Virus record (IMG/VR): IMGVR_UViG_3300042539_000817
Coordinates: 1 to 24,695 of that record
DNA length: 24,695 nt
Source: a virus
Reading direction: 5' to 3' (one strand)
Under the pieces are notes generated by a model. The model saw only the letters and a list, made by a program, of their open reading frames with translations, was not told the DNA's origin and made no database searches. Each line of letters starts with the position of its first letter. Positions within the stretch are counted from its first letter, which is position 1. The translations under genes and the position numbers were made by a program. Positions 5,609 through 12,048 of this stretch are shown one piece after another.

Positions 5609-5866
5609 ATGACTAGCATTGTTAAAGAACATCCCAGTGTAGTTTCAAAAAAGTATATACTAAATGCTAATGATCGTTGTGATAAGTGTCTAGCACAAGC
5701 ATTAATTAAAGTAAAAGGTGTTTCTGGAGAGTTAATGTTTTGTGGACACCACTATGAAAAAATAATGAATGACCCTGAGTCACATAATAAAATGATGGCT
5801 TTTATGTTAGAGGTTGTTGATGAACGTGAAAAACTAATAGAAAATAGAGCAATTGGAGCAATATAA
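5609..5866 (+). CDS. DUF7455-type zinc-binding protein
   Basis: 85 residues from the chosen start. The core reads NDRCDKCLAQALIKVK, then GELMFCGHHYEKI: a CxxC pair and a CxHH group separated by about 23 residues, a likely zinc site. This is the pattern of DUF7455 proteins, which I know almost only from actinobacteria and their phages, so it supports the host assignment. The rest is helical, with EVVDEREKLIENRA near the end. The function is unknown; relatives are small cytoplasmic proteins. The last base of its stop overlaps the ATG of the nuclease gene, so the two are translationally coupled. Confidence 0.8.
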   Translation: MTSIVKEHPSVVSKKYILNANDRCDKCLAQALIKVKGVSGELMFCGHHYEKIMNDPESHNKMMAFMLEVVDEREKLIENRAIGAI

Positions 5867-6273
5867 TGTATCAATATTTTGTAAAAGAAGTTAAAAATGT
5901 GGTTGATGGAGATACCATTGATGTAATTATTGATTTAGGGTTTGATATTTTGTTTTCTTCCCGTGTTCGTTTAGCGGGTATTGATACACCAGAGTCACGC
6001 ACAACAGATAAAGTTGAAAAAGCACTTGGTCTTGAATCTAAAGAGTATTTAAAGAAACATCTTAAAGATGCAAAATCTGTTGTTATTAAAACTGAAAAGA
6101 TGAACTCATCAGAAAAGTATGGTCGCATTTTGGGCTGGTTATATGTTAATGGAGATACAGAATCATTAAATGATAAGATGATTAATGATGGATATGCTTG
6201 GGGATATCTTGGAGAAACTAAAGTTAAGGATTTTGAAGTTCTTAAAAAGGCTAGAGCAAAGTCTGGAAAATGA
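5866..6273 (+). CDS. Thermonuclease (SNase)-like nuclease
   Basis: 135 residues, a single SNase (OB-fold) domain of near normal length. VVDGDTIDV holds the calcium ligand Asp16. VRLAGIDTPE gives Arg35, Asp40 and Glu43, and EKYGRILGWLYV gives Arg87; together these are the catalytic and metal-binding residues of staphylococcal nuclease. Later NDKMINDGYAWGY is also typical. It should hydrolyse DNA or RNA to 3'-phosphates with calcium. There is no signal peptide, so it acts in the host cytoplasm, perhaps degrading host DNA for nucleotide recycling (inference). It overlaps the thioredoxin start by ATGA, so both are in one operon. Confidence 0.9.
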   Translation: MYQYFVKEVKNVVDGDTIDVIIDLGFDILFSSRVRLAGIDTPESRTTDKVEKALGLESKEYLKKHLKDAKSVVIKTEKMNSSEKYGRILGWLYVNGDTESLNDKMINDGYAWGYLGETKVKDFEVLKKARAKSGK

Positions 6274-6548
6274 AAACAATACTTTACTTTACTGCAGATT
6301 GGTGTCAGCCGTGCAAAAAAGTAAAACCCATCGTTAAAGAATTAAACAGGGACTACGTTCCTGGAATTTTTCAAATGGTTGATGTTGATATAGAAAATGA
6401 AATGGCTAAAAATTTTGAAATTAAATCTGTTCCAACATTTGTTTTATTAAAAGAAGGTAAGGAAATAAATCGTACCACTGGTGTAAAAACAAGGGAAGAA
6501 TTGGAAAATTTTATTAATTATGAAAAAACTATTCAAGAGAATATTTAA
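6270..6548 (+). CDS. Thioredoxin
   Basis: 92 residues, a compact thioredoxin fold. The active site is WCQPC with Cys12 and Cys15 (Gln replaces the usual Gly), the buried acidic residue region DVDIE is at 38-42, and the cis-proline is Pro55 in SVPTF. It reduces disulfides in the cytoplasm; phage thioredoxins can serve ribonucleotide reductase or act as a DNA polymerase processivity factor, but neither partner is in view. The gene is coupled to the nuclease by a 4-base ATGA overlap and overlaps the next gene by 29 bases. Confidence 0.92.
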   Translation: MKTILYFTADWCQPCKKVKPIVKELNRDYVPGIFQMVDVDIENEMAKNFEIKSVPTFVLLKEGKEINRTTGVKTREELENFINYEKTIQENI

Positions 6549-6906
6549 TCCAGATGGGAAAAGCATGACTTCAGATGAAAATGAAATGATTGAAAAATTA
6601 ATTCTTGAAGGTGGTCTAGAGGTTGCTGGTATTGACTCTGAAGATGGGTCATTGCTATATTCATTTACTCCTAAAATTAAACAGTTAATGCCAGAATTAT
6701 ATGATGACCACATGAATGCTGTAAACGCTGAGATATTGTCTTTGTGGGAAAGAGGGTATGTAGACATAGACTTTTTATCTAAAGATCCAGTAGTTACATT
6801 AGCATTAAAATCATTTGATAAAACAGAAATGTCTAAGTTAACCAAGCGTGAAAAATGGTCTATTGAAGAACTTAAAAGGCTGTCTGGCAAGCATCCAAAC
6901 AACTAA
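6520..6906 (+). CDS. Conserved phage protein of unknown function
   Basis: 128 residues, soluble and helical. Recognisable stretches are LEGGLEVAGIDSEDGSLLYSFTP (residues 29-51), PELYDDHMNAVNAEILSLWERGYVD in the middle, and LTKREKWSIEELKRL at the end. The middle part has the appearance of a small winged-helix-like or helical phage protein, but I cannot name a family. The start at 6520 overlaps thioredoxin by 29 bases with a poor ribosome binding site. ATG 6565, preceded by GGGA, is a plausible alternative that would remove the basic N-terminus. Confidence 0.7.
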   Translation: MKKLFKRIFNPDGKSMTSDENEMIEKLILEGGLEVAGIDSEDGSLLYSFTPKIKQLMPELYDDHMNAVNAEILSLWERGYVDIDFLSKDPVVTLALKSFDKTEMSKLTKREKWSIEELKRLSGKHPNN

Positions 6907-6910
6907 ACCC

Positions 6911-6919
6911 TGATATAAT
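6911..6919 (+). promoter_or_regulatory. Extended -10 promoter (TGATATAAT), leaderless
   Basis: TG at 6911-6912 and TATAAT at 6914-6919, with ATG 6926 exactly six bases later. The nine-base motif is identical to that at 14-22. There is no ribosome binding site and no clear -35 box. Confidence 0.72.
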
Positions 6920-6925
6920 AGTAAA

Positions 6926-7987
6926 ATGCCATATCGTGTAGGTGCTAAAGGTTCATACGGTTGTTCTGGCTACCCTGCTTTAAAAGAGGGTACCAACGAA
7001 GTTATGGGCTGTCACAAAACACGAGGACAGGCAGCAGCACAAATTTATGCAATTAATAGATCAGAGGGGAACATAGGTAAAAGCATGGTTAAAGAAGGCG
7101 ACATGGTAATGGCACCAAATGACGACGAAGTTTATGTTGGTCGTGTTGTTCATGTAATGACAGAAGGAATGCTAGGTTTTCCTGGATCAGAATATGCACT
7201 TGCAGCATCCGCTACAGAACCTGCAGTATTAATTCAACTTTTTGAAATGGAAGAAGGCGGATTAGAAGAAACAGAATATTTTATTGGTAAAAAAGCATCT
7301 GAAGTTATGGCAATGCCATCTCTTGAATCTAATGTTGGTATGGATAAATCTATGGACAATAATGATAAAGAAGATGATTCATACGAGTCTGATAATGAGG
7401 ATGAAGATAAATGGGACAACATGACAAAAGCATGTTGGGTTGGATATGAGCAACGTGGTATGAAAGAAAAAGACGGACGTATGGTTCCTAATTGTGTTCC
7501 AGTAAGTAAGTCAAATGAAATTGATAAAGCAAAAAAACCAAACTATGATGAATTTATTAAGCCACGTAAAGGTGAGCCAGCAAATGCTAGACTTTATGCA
7601 CGTATTATTCAAGAAGCAAAAGATAAATTTGATGTGTATCCATCTGCAGTTGCTAATTCTTGGGTAGTTCAAGAATATAAACGTCGTGGCGGAACTTATA
7701 AATCAGAAAAACGTGATTATTCTACAGCGTCCCGTGAAAGAATGGCAGAATCTGGAAATGCAATGCCTGATGGATCATTCCCAATCTCAAATCGTGCAGA
7801 CCTTATGAATGCAATTCGTTCTGTCGGTCGTGCAAAAGATTATGAAAAAGCAAAAGCACATATTGTTCGTCGTGCAAAAGAATTAAATGCAACAGATATG
7901 TTGCCAGAAGATTGGAACAATATGGCTCGTAAAGGTATGACTAGTTGGGGCGGATCTATATTTGATTTAAATCCGTTTAAAAAATAA
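6926..7987 (+). CDS. Multi-domain phage protein (DUF5872/DUF6582-like)
   Basis: 353 residues, a string of short phage modules. Residues 1-50 (MPYRVGAKGSYGCSGYPALKEG, then VMGCHKTRGQAAAQIYAI) resemble a Cys-containing motif common at the N-terminus of phage proteins. Residues 55-130 form a beta-rich segment (VKEGDMVMAPNDDEVYVGRVV). An acidic linker lies at about 143-165. CWVGYEQRGMKEKDGRMVPNC starts near 169. A DUF5872-like piece (DVYPSAVANSWVVQEYKRRGG) is near 240-260 and a DUF6582-like piece (AESGNAMPDGSFPI..NRADL...IRSVGRAK) fills the end. Similar modules flank phage prohead proteases, so a virion or assembly role is likely. The leaderless promoter fixes the start. Confidence 0.78.
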   Translation: MPYRVGAKGSYGCSGYPALKEGTNEVMGCHKTRGQAAAQIYAINRSEGNIGKSMVKEGDMVMAPNDDEVYVGRVVHVMTEGMLGFPGSEYALAASATEPAVLIQLFEMEEGGLEETEYFIGKKASEVMAMPSLESNVGMDKSMDNNDKEDDSYESDNEDEDKWDNMTKACWVGYEQRGMKEKDGRMVPNCVPVSKSNEIDKAKKPNYDEFIKPRKGEPANARLYARIIQEAKDKFDVYPSAVANSWVVQEYKRRGGTYKSEKRDYSTASRERMAESGNAMPDGSFPISNRADLMNAIRSVGRAKDYEKAKAHIVRRAKELNATDMLPEDWNNMARKGMTSWGGSIFDLNPFKK

Positions 7988-8154
7988 TGTCTAAAAAATC
8001 TTCAGGTTCATATTTTAAAGATCATGGTTTTAATCCATTACAAATTAAAGATGGAAGAATAGTCCGTTTAAGAAAAGACGGTAGAATAAAAGCAGATCTT
8101 GGTCCATATAGACCAGGAAAAAATAAAATAAGGGTGGTAGCAAGTGGCCAATAA
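7987..8154 (+). CDS. Small basic phage protein
   Basis: 55 residues, very basic (many Lys and Arg), with two related 'KDGRI' repeats (IKDGRIVRLRKDGRIKADLG). The start overlaps the previous stop by one base (TAATG), so it is read by coupling. It is not recognised beyond its similarity in style to small DNA- or RNA-binding phage proteins. The next gene starts inside its last codons with GTG at 8144. Confidence 0.62.
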   Translation: MSKKSSGSYFKDHGFNPLQIKDGRIVRLRKDGRIKADLGPYRPGKNKIRVVASGQ

Positions 8155-8251
8155 AGAACAAAAGGGTAATACCAATAAAAAGAAAGAGCCAAAGATGACT
8201 CTTAAAGAAAAACGTATTGAAAAACAAAAAAAGAAAGACGGTAAAAAATGA
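8144..8251 (+). CDS. Very small lysine-rich protein (GTG start)
   Basis: 35 residues; more than a third are Lys. The GTG start at 8144 has an AGGGTGG ribosome binding site at 8131-8137 and the reading frame overlaps the upstream gene by 11 bases. The pattern ANKEQKGNTNKKKEPK is familiar from small phage proteins that follow capsid-protease-type modules, with no assigned function. It overlaps the next start by ATGA. Confidence 0.5.
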   Translation: MANKEQKGNTNKKKEPKMTLKEKRIEKQKKKDGKK

Positions 8252-8355
8252 GCATGTTTTATTTTTGGCACTCACTAGTAATAGGTTTATTAATGATTGG
8301 ATCATTTTTTTGGGGTAAGTCATATGAAAAAAATAAGGTAAGACAAGATGGCTGA
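8248..8355 (+). CDS. Single-span membrane microprotein
   Basis: 35 residues. Residues 3-22 form one hydrophobic helix (MFYFWHSLVIGLLMIGSFFW) followed by a short charged tail. The start is coupled to the upstream gene (ATGA at 8248-8251) and the stop overlaps the next start by eight bases, which supports it as a real gene. The function is unknown. Confidence 0.5.
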   Translation: MSMFYFWHSLVIGLLMIGSFFWGKSYEKNKVRQDG

Positions 8356-8716
8356 TACATATACACCAAATGCTGGCATGAAGGCTGCTGCTCGTCGTGC
8401 TTTAAAATGGAAAGAAGACGGTAAAGCAACAGGTGCTGGGACTCCAGTAGGTTGGGGTAGAGCAACAGATATTGTAAATGGATCAGCAATGTCTCTTAGT
8501 ACTGTTAAAAGAATGTTCTCTTTCTTTTCCCGTCACGAAGTAGATAAAAAGGGAAAAGGTTTTTACGATGGTCCAGAGTTCCCATCTAATGGAAGAATTA
8601 TGTGGGATGCTTGGGGTGGAGATGCAGGATTTGCATGGAGTCGTGCTATTGTTGAAAGAGAAAAGAAACAAGTAGAAAAGGTTTGGCAGGGAACTGCATT
8701 TGATCTAAAAAAATAA
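8348..8716 (+). CDS. Phage accessory protein with STVKRMFSFFSRHEV domain
   Basis: 122 residues. The whole protein is a domain I know from many phages and prophages: GMKAAARRALKWKEDG, then GVGRATDIV-like (here GWGRATDIVNG), MSLSTVKRMFSFFSRHEVDKKG, and SNGRIMWDAWGGDAGFAWSR. It often appears fused to or next to prohead-protease or capsid-decorating proteins, so a virion-assembly link is likely, but the biochemistry is unknown to me. Its location after a cluster of similar modules agrees with this. The start lacks a strong ribosome binding site, and translation probably couples to the upstream microprotein. Confidence 0.8.
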   Translation: MADTYTPNAGMKAAARRALKWKEDGKATGAGTPVGWGRATDIVNGSAMSLSTVKRMFSFFSRHEVDKKGKGFYDGPEFPSNGRIMWDAWGGDAGFAWSRAIVEREKKQVEKVWQGTAFDLKK

Positions 8717-8726
8717 AGGGGGAAAT

Positions 8727-8888
8727 GTGGATAATTTAGAAAAAAATGAGTTAATTCAATTAATAGGATTTTATAAACAAAAACTATCTGATACAGAGTT
8801 AGATTCATTAAAGTTACAACTTGAGATTAATAAACTTAATTCTATGATTTTAGGTTTAACAAAAGAATCAACAAAAAAATCTAAATAG
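8727..8888 (+). CDS. Small coiled-coil protein (GTG start)
   Basis: 53 residues, mostly one amphipathic helix with Leu at heptad-like spacing (ELIQLIGFYKQKLSDTELDSL, then LQLEINKLNSMILGL). The GTG at 8727 has GGGGG at 8718-8722; the overlapping ATG one base earlier leads to an immediate stop. It is unknown in function; such mini-helices can be adaptor or anti-host proteins. The next gene begins directly after the stop. Confidence 0.58.
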   Translation: MDNLEKNELIQLIGFYKQKLSDTELDSLKLQLEINKLNSMILGLTKESTKKSK

Positions 8889-8889
8889 T

Positions 8890-9318
8890 ATGGAATATTT
8901 ATTAGTTATAGGCTTGACATTGATTGTCTCTTGGTCTATAATTAAGATATCAAATAAAAAAAGAATAACATTTTTAAAAAAAATTAAATATAAACAAAGT
9001 GACATATATGAAATGATTAAAGATGTTGTTCCAAAACAAAAATTTGATAAGCCTAGACTTATTACGCAATCTGAAAAACATATTCAAAAAAATATGTTAA
9101 AGGTAGTAATAACCGAAGGCAAGGCATATTGGATATTGGATAACATTTTTTATACTGCTGATGCTATTAATGGCAGAGTAGATGAAAACACAATAAAACA
9201 ATTAAATTTTGAAAATATGTCAAAAACAGAGTTAGACAAAATGTTATCAATACTTGATGACTTAAAGCAAGGGGTAAGACCAAATGATAGTGGCAGTGCA
9301 GGGAACAAAAGAGTTTAA
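8890..9318 (+). CDS. Membrane-anchored phage protein of unknown function
   Basis: 142 residues. Residues 2-20 form an N-terminal transmembrane helix (YLLVIGLTLIVSWSIIKI), followed by a basic patch and a soluble domain. KVVITEGKAYWILDNIFYTADAING (about 86-110) is the conserved-looking core, followed by ENMSKTELDKMLSILDDLK and a Ser/Gly/Asn-rich end. I recall relatives in large phages but no role. The C-terminus overlaps the following gene by 35 bases, and GGGG within the overlap serves as that gene's ribosome binding site. Confidence 0.7.
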   Translation: MEYLLVIGLTLIVSWSIIKISNKKRITFLKKIKYKQSDIYEMIKDVVPKQKFDKPRLITQSEKHIQKNMLKVVITEGKAYWILDNIFYTADAINGRVDENTIKQLNFENMSKTELDKMLSILDDLKQGVRPNDSGSAGNKRV

Positions 9319-9634
9319 TGATTATAGCGTATTTTTACGTGCTATGAGCGTTGCTTTGTCTGGAATGAAAAATGGAGATAATGACTTCATTATTTATTCT
9401 GCTGGACCATTAAAAATTAATAATTTTGTTTCAGAATTTTGCAATTTGTCAGAACGTGGGATGAAAGCAAGAGGCAAAAAAATTAAATTCTATAATGCTG
9501 CTCCTGCATGGTTAAATGAAAATATAAATCAAATTAATTACTTTGTTTTTTTAAGTCGTCCAAAAGAACTAAAATCAAAATTGGTTTTAACTGCAGAAGC
9601 AAATAATATTGACGTCGGTCTTTTTAGATATTAG
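9284..9634 (+). CDS. Rossmann/SLOG-like phage protein
   Basis: 116 residues. An N-terminal MIVAVQGTKEF resembles the first beta-strand and glycine loop of a Rossmann-type fold, followed by a helix (VFLRAMSVALSGM), a second strand with FIIYSAGPLKI and a helical FVSEFCNLSERGMKARGKKI, then strands ending with VGLFRY. This order fits a SLOG/DprA-like nucleotide-sensing fold; proteins of this kind can bind nucleotides or their derivatives. I rate this as inference from shape, not a firm family match. It overlaps the upstream membrane protein gene and is followed by a small gene seven bases later. Confidence 0.65.
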   Translation: MIVAVQGTKEFNDYSVFLRAMSVALSGMKNGDNDFIIYSAGPLKINNFVSEFCNLSERGMKARGKKIKFYNAAPAWLNENINQINYFVFLSRPKELKSKLVLTAEANNIDVGLFRY

Positions 9635-9641
9635 GAGAAAA

Positions 9642-9863
9642 ATGATAATTAAAAGTTTAAATACAATGGAAAAAATTGTAAATAAAAACAAAAACTTATT
9701 TTGGAGTGGTTGGGATGTCGTTGATTTAAAAGAATCTGATATAGCAAGAACCTCTCCTTTAGGAATTAGAGTAAAAGATAAGTGGTATTTGCATAGAATT
9801 TATAAACCTACCCGTATTGGTTGGAATATACCAAATAAATATGGAGATAAAAATGAAAAATAA
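9642..9863 (+). CDS. Small phage protein of unknown function
   Basis: 73 residues. ATG 9642 is preferred because AGGAGA stands six bases before it and just after the stop of the upstream gene; an ATG at 9609 would overlap that gene and has no site. The protein is basic, with NLFWSGWDVVDLKESDIARTSP and GIRVKDKWYLHRIYKPTRIGWNIP, suggesting a small beta-rich domain of the kind seen in other phages. The function is unknown. It overlaps the following start by 11 bases. Confidence 0.65.
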   Translation: MIIKSLNTMEKIVNKNKNLFWSGWDVVDLKESDIARTSPLGIRVKDKWYLHRIYKPTRIGWNIPNKYGDKNEK

Positions 9864-10557
9864 AATATTGTTTGTTCCAATATCAATAGATTTAAACAAT
9901 AGTTTTAATTTAGAAAAGCCAAAACCAGCAAAAAATTTTTTACCAATTTGGTGGAAAGAACAAGAATTAACTTTAAAAAATGAAAATAAAGAAGATTTTA
10001 TACCACCCCAAATATCTTTTAAAGGCTGTATGCCATTTTTAGATTCTTTAACTACTGGATATATGCTATCTACACATCAAGATATTTACGTGTCAAAACA
10101 AAATAATATACATTTTTTTAATTGGAACGTTGGACCAGATCCAATAGCAGTAAGGGATAATGGAAAAGTTTTAAGTACACTACCAACTCCAGATGGTTGC
10201 AGTGAAGTGCATTATGCTTGGAGAGGAAATTTTGGAATACTTCTCCCAAAAGGATATAGCATGCTAATTACTCATCCACTTAATAGAAATGATTTACCCT
10301 TTATTTCAAGTAGTGGAATTGTTGACGAAGGTGTTCCATGGCCTGGACAATTTTCATTTTGGATAAAAAAAGATTTTACTGGTTTAATTCCACAAGGAAC
10401 TCCTATAGCACAAATAATACCATTTAAAAGAGAAAATTGGGATTCTGAATTAAGGGTAGATTTAATTAAAGAAGCACAAAATAAAAGTATGGAAAAAAAT
10501 AAATATTTTTTTGGATTTTATAAAAAATTTATAAGACAAGAAAAGAAATTTAAATAA
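9853..10557 (+). CDS. DUF6065-like phage protein, second copy
   Basis: 234 residues from ATG 9853, which has GGAG at 9843-9846; a longer frame from 9817 lacks a site. Near residue 25 stands PAKNFLPIWWKEQ, then KGCMPFLDSLTTGYMLSTHQDIYVS, a tryptophan-rich middle, LLPKGYSMLITHPLNRNDLPF and SGIVDEGVPWPGQFSFWIKKDF, ending with QGTPIAQIIPFKRENW. The layout (C-P-hydrophobic near the N-terminus, 'G(y/i)-SMLITHP/NLMTIAPP', 'SGIVD/TGVVE', 'PxGTPIAQIIP/KNTPLVGLLP') parallels the 2262-3029 protein closely enough to call them homologous. The role is unknown; proline/glycine turns imply a beta-rich fold. Its stop overlaps the WhiB-like start. Confidence 0.75.
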   Translation: MKNKILFVPISIDLNNSFNLEKPKPAKNFLPIWWKEQELTLKNENKEDFIPPQISFKGCMPFLDSLTTGYMLSTHQDIYVSKQNNIHFFNWNVGPDPIAVRDNGKVLSTLPTPDGCSEVHYAWRGNFGILLPKGYSMLITHPLNRNDLPFISSSGIVDEGVPWPGQFSFWIKKDFTGLIPQGTPIAQIIPFKRENWDSELRVDLIKEAQNKSMEKNKYFFGFYKKFIRQEKKFK

Positions 10558-10838
10558 TGAAGCAACATTTATGGAAAGATCAGGCTGTATGTTTAGGCCT
10601 TGATACAAATATTTATTTTGATAAATATGAAGACGAAGAAAATTCTAGGTATAATGTTGACGCACTTTGCAAACAATGTCCAGTAAAAAAAATATGTTTT
10701 GCCAACGGAATTTCTGGAAAAGAGTGGGGTGTTTGGGGTGGCGTATACTTAGAAGGTGGAGAAATTTCAAAAGAATTTAATAAACATAAAACTAAAAAAG
10801 ACTGGTCTGAAACTTGGCAGTCATTAACAATGGAATAA
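10557..10838 (+). CDS. WhiB-like Fe-S transcription regulator
   Basis: 93 residues. The four cluster ligands are Cys12, Cys38, Cys41 and Cys47 (C-x25-CxxC-x5-C), followed by GVWGG at 58-62, the diagnostic turn of the Wbl family. The charged, Lys-rich C-terminus corresponds to the DNA-binding or partner-binding tail. Wbl proteins hold a redox-sensitive [4Fe-4S] cluster, bind the principal sigma factor and are confined to actinobacteria and their phages, so this gene is strong evidence for the host. It may redirect host transcription or block host Wbl action. The start shares a base with the upstream stop (TAATG). Confidence 0.93.
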   Translation: MKQHLWKDQAVCLGLDTNIYFDKYEDEENSRYNVDALCKQCPVKKICFANGISGKEWGVWGGVYLEGGEISKEFNKHKTKKDWSETWQSLTME

Positions 10839-10842
10839 AATT

Positions 10843-11568
10843 ATGGCTAACGACAACTTTTATAGTGATTTAAACACATTTTTTGAATCAACAAATGTTG
10901 ATTTTATGAATCATGGGTACTACCCATCATATAATTTTATAAAAAAAGAAGATCAAGATTTTAAAAATCAACTTAGTCTTTATTTATCTTTATTTGATAA
11001 TTTAAAATTTACAAATAAAAACATACTTGAGGTTGGTTGCGGTAGAGGTGGTGGAATAAAAGGTTTAAATAAATACTTTAATTTTACAGAAATTTATGCT
11101 TGTGATTTAAATAAAAAAAATATAGAGTATTGTAATAAAAATAATAAAAATATTAATTTTAAAGTTTCAAATGCAGAAAGTTTAGACTACGAAGATAATT
11201 ATTTTGATATAGTCGTCAGTGTAGAATCTTCTCATTGCTATCAAAATTTTCCATTGTTTTTTTATGAGGTAAAAAGAATTTTAAAACCAAATGGTATTTT
11301 TCTTTATACTGATAATGGCCCAGCAATTCATGCTTTTCCTGATTTTTTTCATTTATTTAAAAATATTATTCGTACAGATATTACAAAAAATGTTGCAAGT
11401 GCTTGTAAAGAAGATATGGAAAATTTTAAAAATCTTAAAATTAAACAAGATGTAAAAGAATGGCTTATAAATATTGCAGAAACTAAATATTATACAAAGT
11501 ATAGTTTGTTTAAAAATCAATATATTAAATATGTTTGTTCTGATAATGATAATTGGTTTAATAAATAA
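10843..11568 (+). CDS. SAM-dependent methyltransferase, phthiotriol-type
   Basis: 241 residues, a class I methyltransferase. Motif I is ILEVGCGRGGG (61-71), the acidic strand ACDLN is at 86-90 and motif IV is FDIVVSVESSHCYQN (121-135), with motif V in VKRILKPNGIFLYTD. The opening (NVDFMNHGYYP) and the VESSHCY signature resemble small-molecule methyltransferases of mycobacterial lipid and polyketide pathways such as phthiotriol O-methyltransferase. The substrate here is unknown; a lipid or glycan acceptor made by the minus-strand cluster is one idea. The DNA is very AT-rich. It starts five bases after the WhiB-like gene, with a weak site, and its stop overlaps the next start. Confidence 0.83.
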   Translation: MANDNFYSDLNTFFESTNVDFMNHGYYPSYNFIKKEDQDFKNQLSLYLSLFDNLKFTNKNILEVGCGRGGGIKGLNKYFNFTEIYACDLNKKNIEYCNKNNKNINFKVSNAESLDYEDNYFDIVVSVESSHCYQNFPLFFYEVKRILKPNGIFLYTDNGPAIHAFPDFFHLFKNIIRTDITKNVASACKEDMENFKNLKIKQDVKEWLINIAETKYYTKYSLFKNQYIKYVCSDNDNWFNK

Positions 11569-11798
11569 TGTATACAGATTTAATGAGATATGCCGTTCAT
11601 TCTATACCTGCGCCAAAAGGTTTTGGAGTGCAGATTATTGACAACGATCATTTTCTTACGGTAAAATTAGATGAAAAAAAGTTTTTACATATGGGGCACG
11701 ATGATAAAATATCAGCACTTCAATATGTTGTAAAACTTAAAAAAGCACTAGAAGATTGTGGAGCAATTGTTTTGATAACTAGAGAGGCAATTAAATGA
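11568..11798 (+). CDS. Small conserved phage protein of unknown function
   Basis: 76 residues. A beta-rich first half (YAVHSIPAPKGFGVQIIDNDHFLTVKL) is followed by a helix (DDKISALQYVVKLKKALEDCG) and a closing strand (AIVLITREAI). The compact alpha/beta outline is unlike any domain I can name. Overlaps with both neighbours (TAATG upstream, ATGA downstream) show that it belongs to the methyltransferase transcript. Confidence 0.68.
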   Translation: MYTDLMRYAVHSIPAPKGFGVQIIDNDHFLTVKLDEKKFLHMGHDDKISALQYVVKLKKALEDCGAIVLITREAIK

Positions 11799-11926
11799 TT
11801 AAACAATTAATTAAAATTATTATATGTAAAATTAAAGATCATGTATTAATTACTGCTGGAGCATGCCCATATACTGGGAAAAGTTATAACGCCTGTATAA
11901 GATGTGGAACAATGATAACAATATGA
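11795..11926 (+). CDS. Cys-containing microprotein
   Basis: 43 residues. It has an N-terminal basic-hydrophobic stretch (MIKQLIKIIICKIKDH) and a C-terminal ACPYTGKSYNACIRCGTMI. Cys at residues 11, 24, 34 and 37, plus His16, could form a small zinc site. The start is coupled to the upstream stop (ATGA) and the gene ends in an ATGA-style overlap with the next. The function is unknown; I recall similar short 'CP.TG..Y..C..C' proteins in other phages. Confidence 0.5.
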   Translation: MIKQLIKIIICKIKDHVLITAGACPYTGKSYNACIRCGTMITI

Positions 11927-12048
11927 AAAAGAAAACAAAAATATTAATACTAATAATCTTATCTTTGTTAACTGCCATGACACTTTGGGTAGCATCCAAT
12001 TTAAAAAAAATATCTGAATTAAACATTTTTGATATAGAAGAAAATTAA
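11923..12048 (+). CDS. Single-span membrane microprotein
   Basis: 41 residues: a Lys-rich start, a hydrophobic helix at about 6-24 (KILILIILSLLTAMTLWV) and a short acidic tail. It could be an inner-membrane anchor or signal-anchored peptide with the C-terminus outside. The overlap with the flanking genes (ATGA upstream, TAATG downstream) supports a real gene. No family is recognised. Confidence 0.5.
   Translation: MKKKTKILILIILSLLTAMTLWVASNLKKISELNIFDIEEN

Noticed and set aside
7985-8360. Anti-phage or toxin-antitoxin pair among the micro-genes
   Set aside because: Small size and coupling are suggestive, but no toxin or antitoxin family is recognisable, and similar micro-genes accompany phage assembly modules.
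8045-8808. Several overlapping minus-strand open frames
   Set aside because: They lie opposite a chain of coupled plus-strand micro-genes and phage-family proteins; the predicted products are low-complexity and Phe/Leu-rich.
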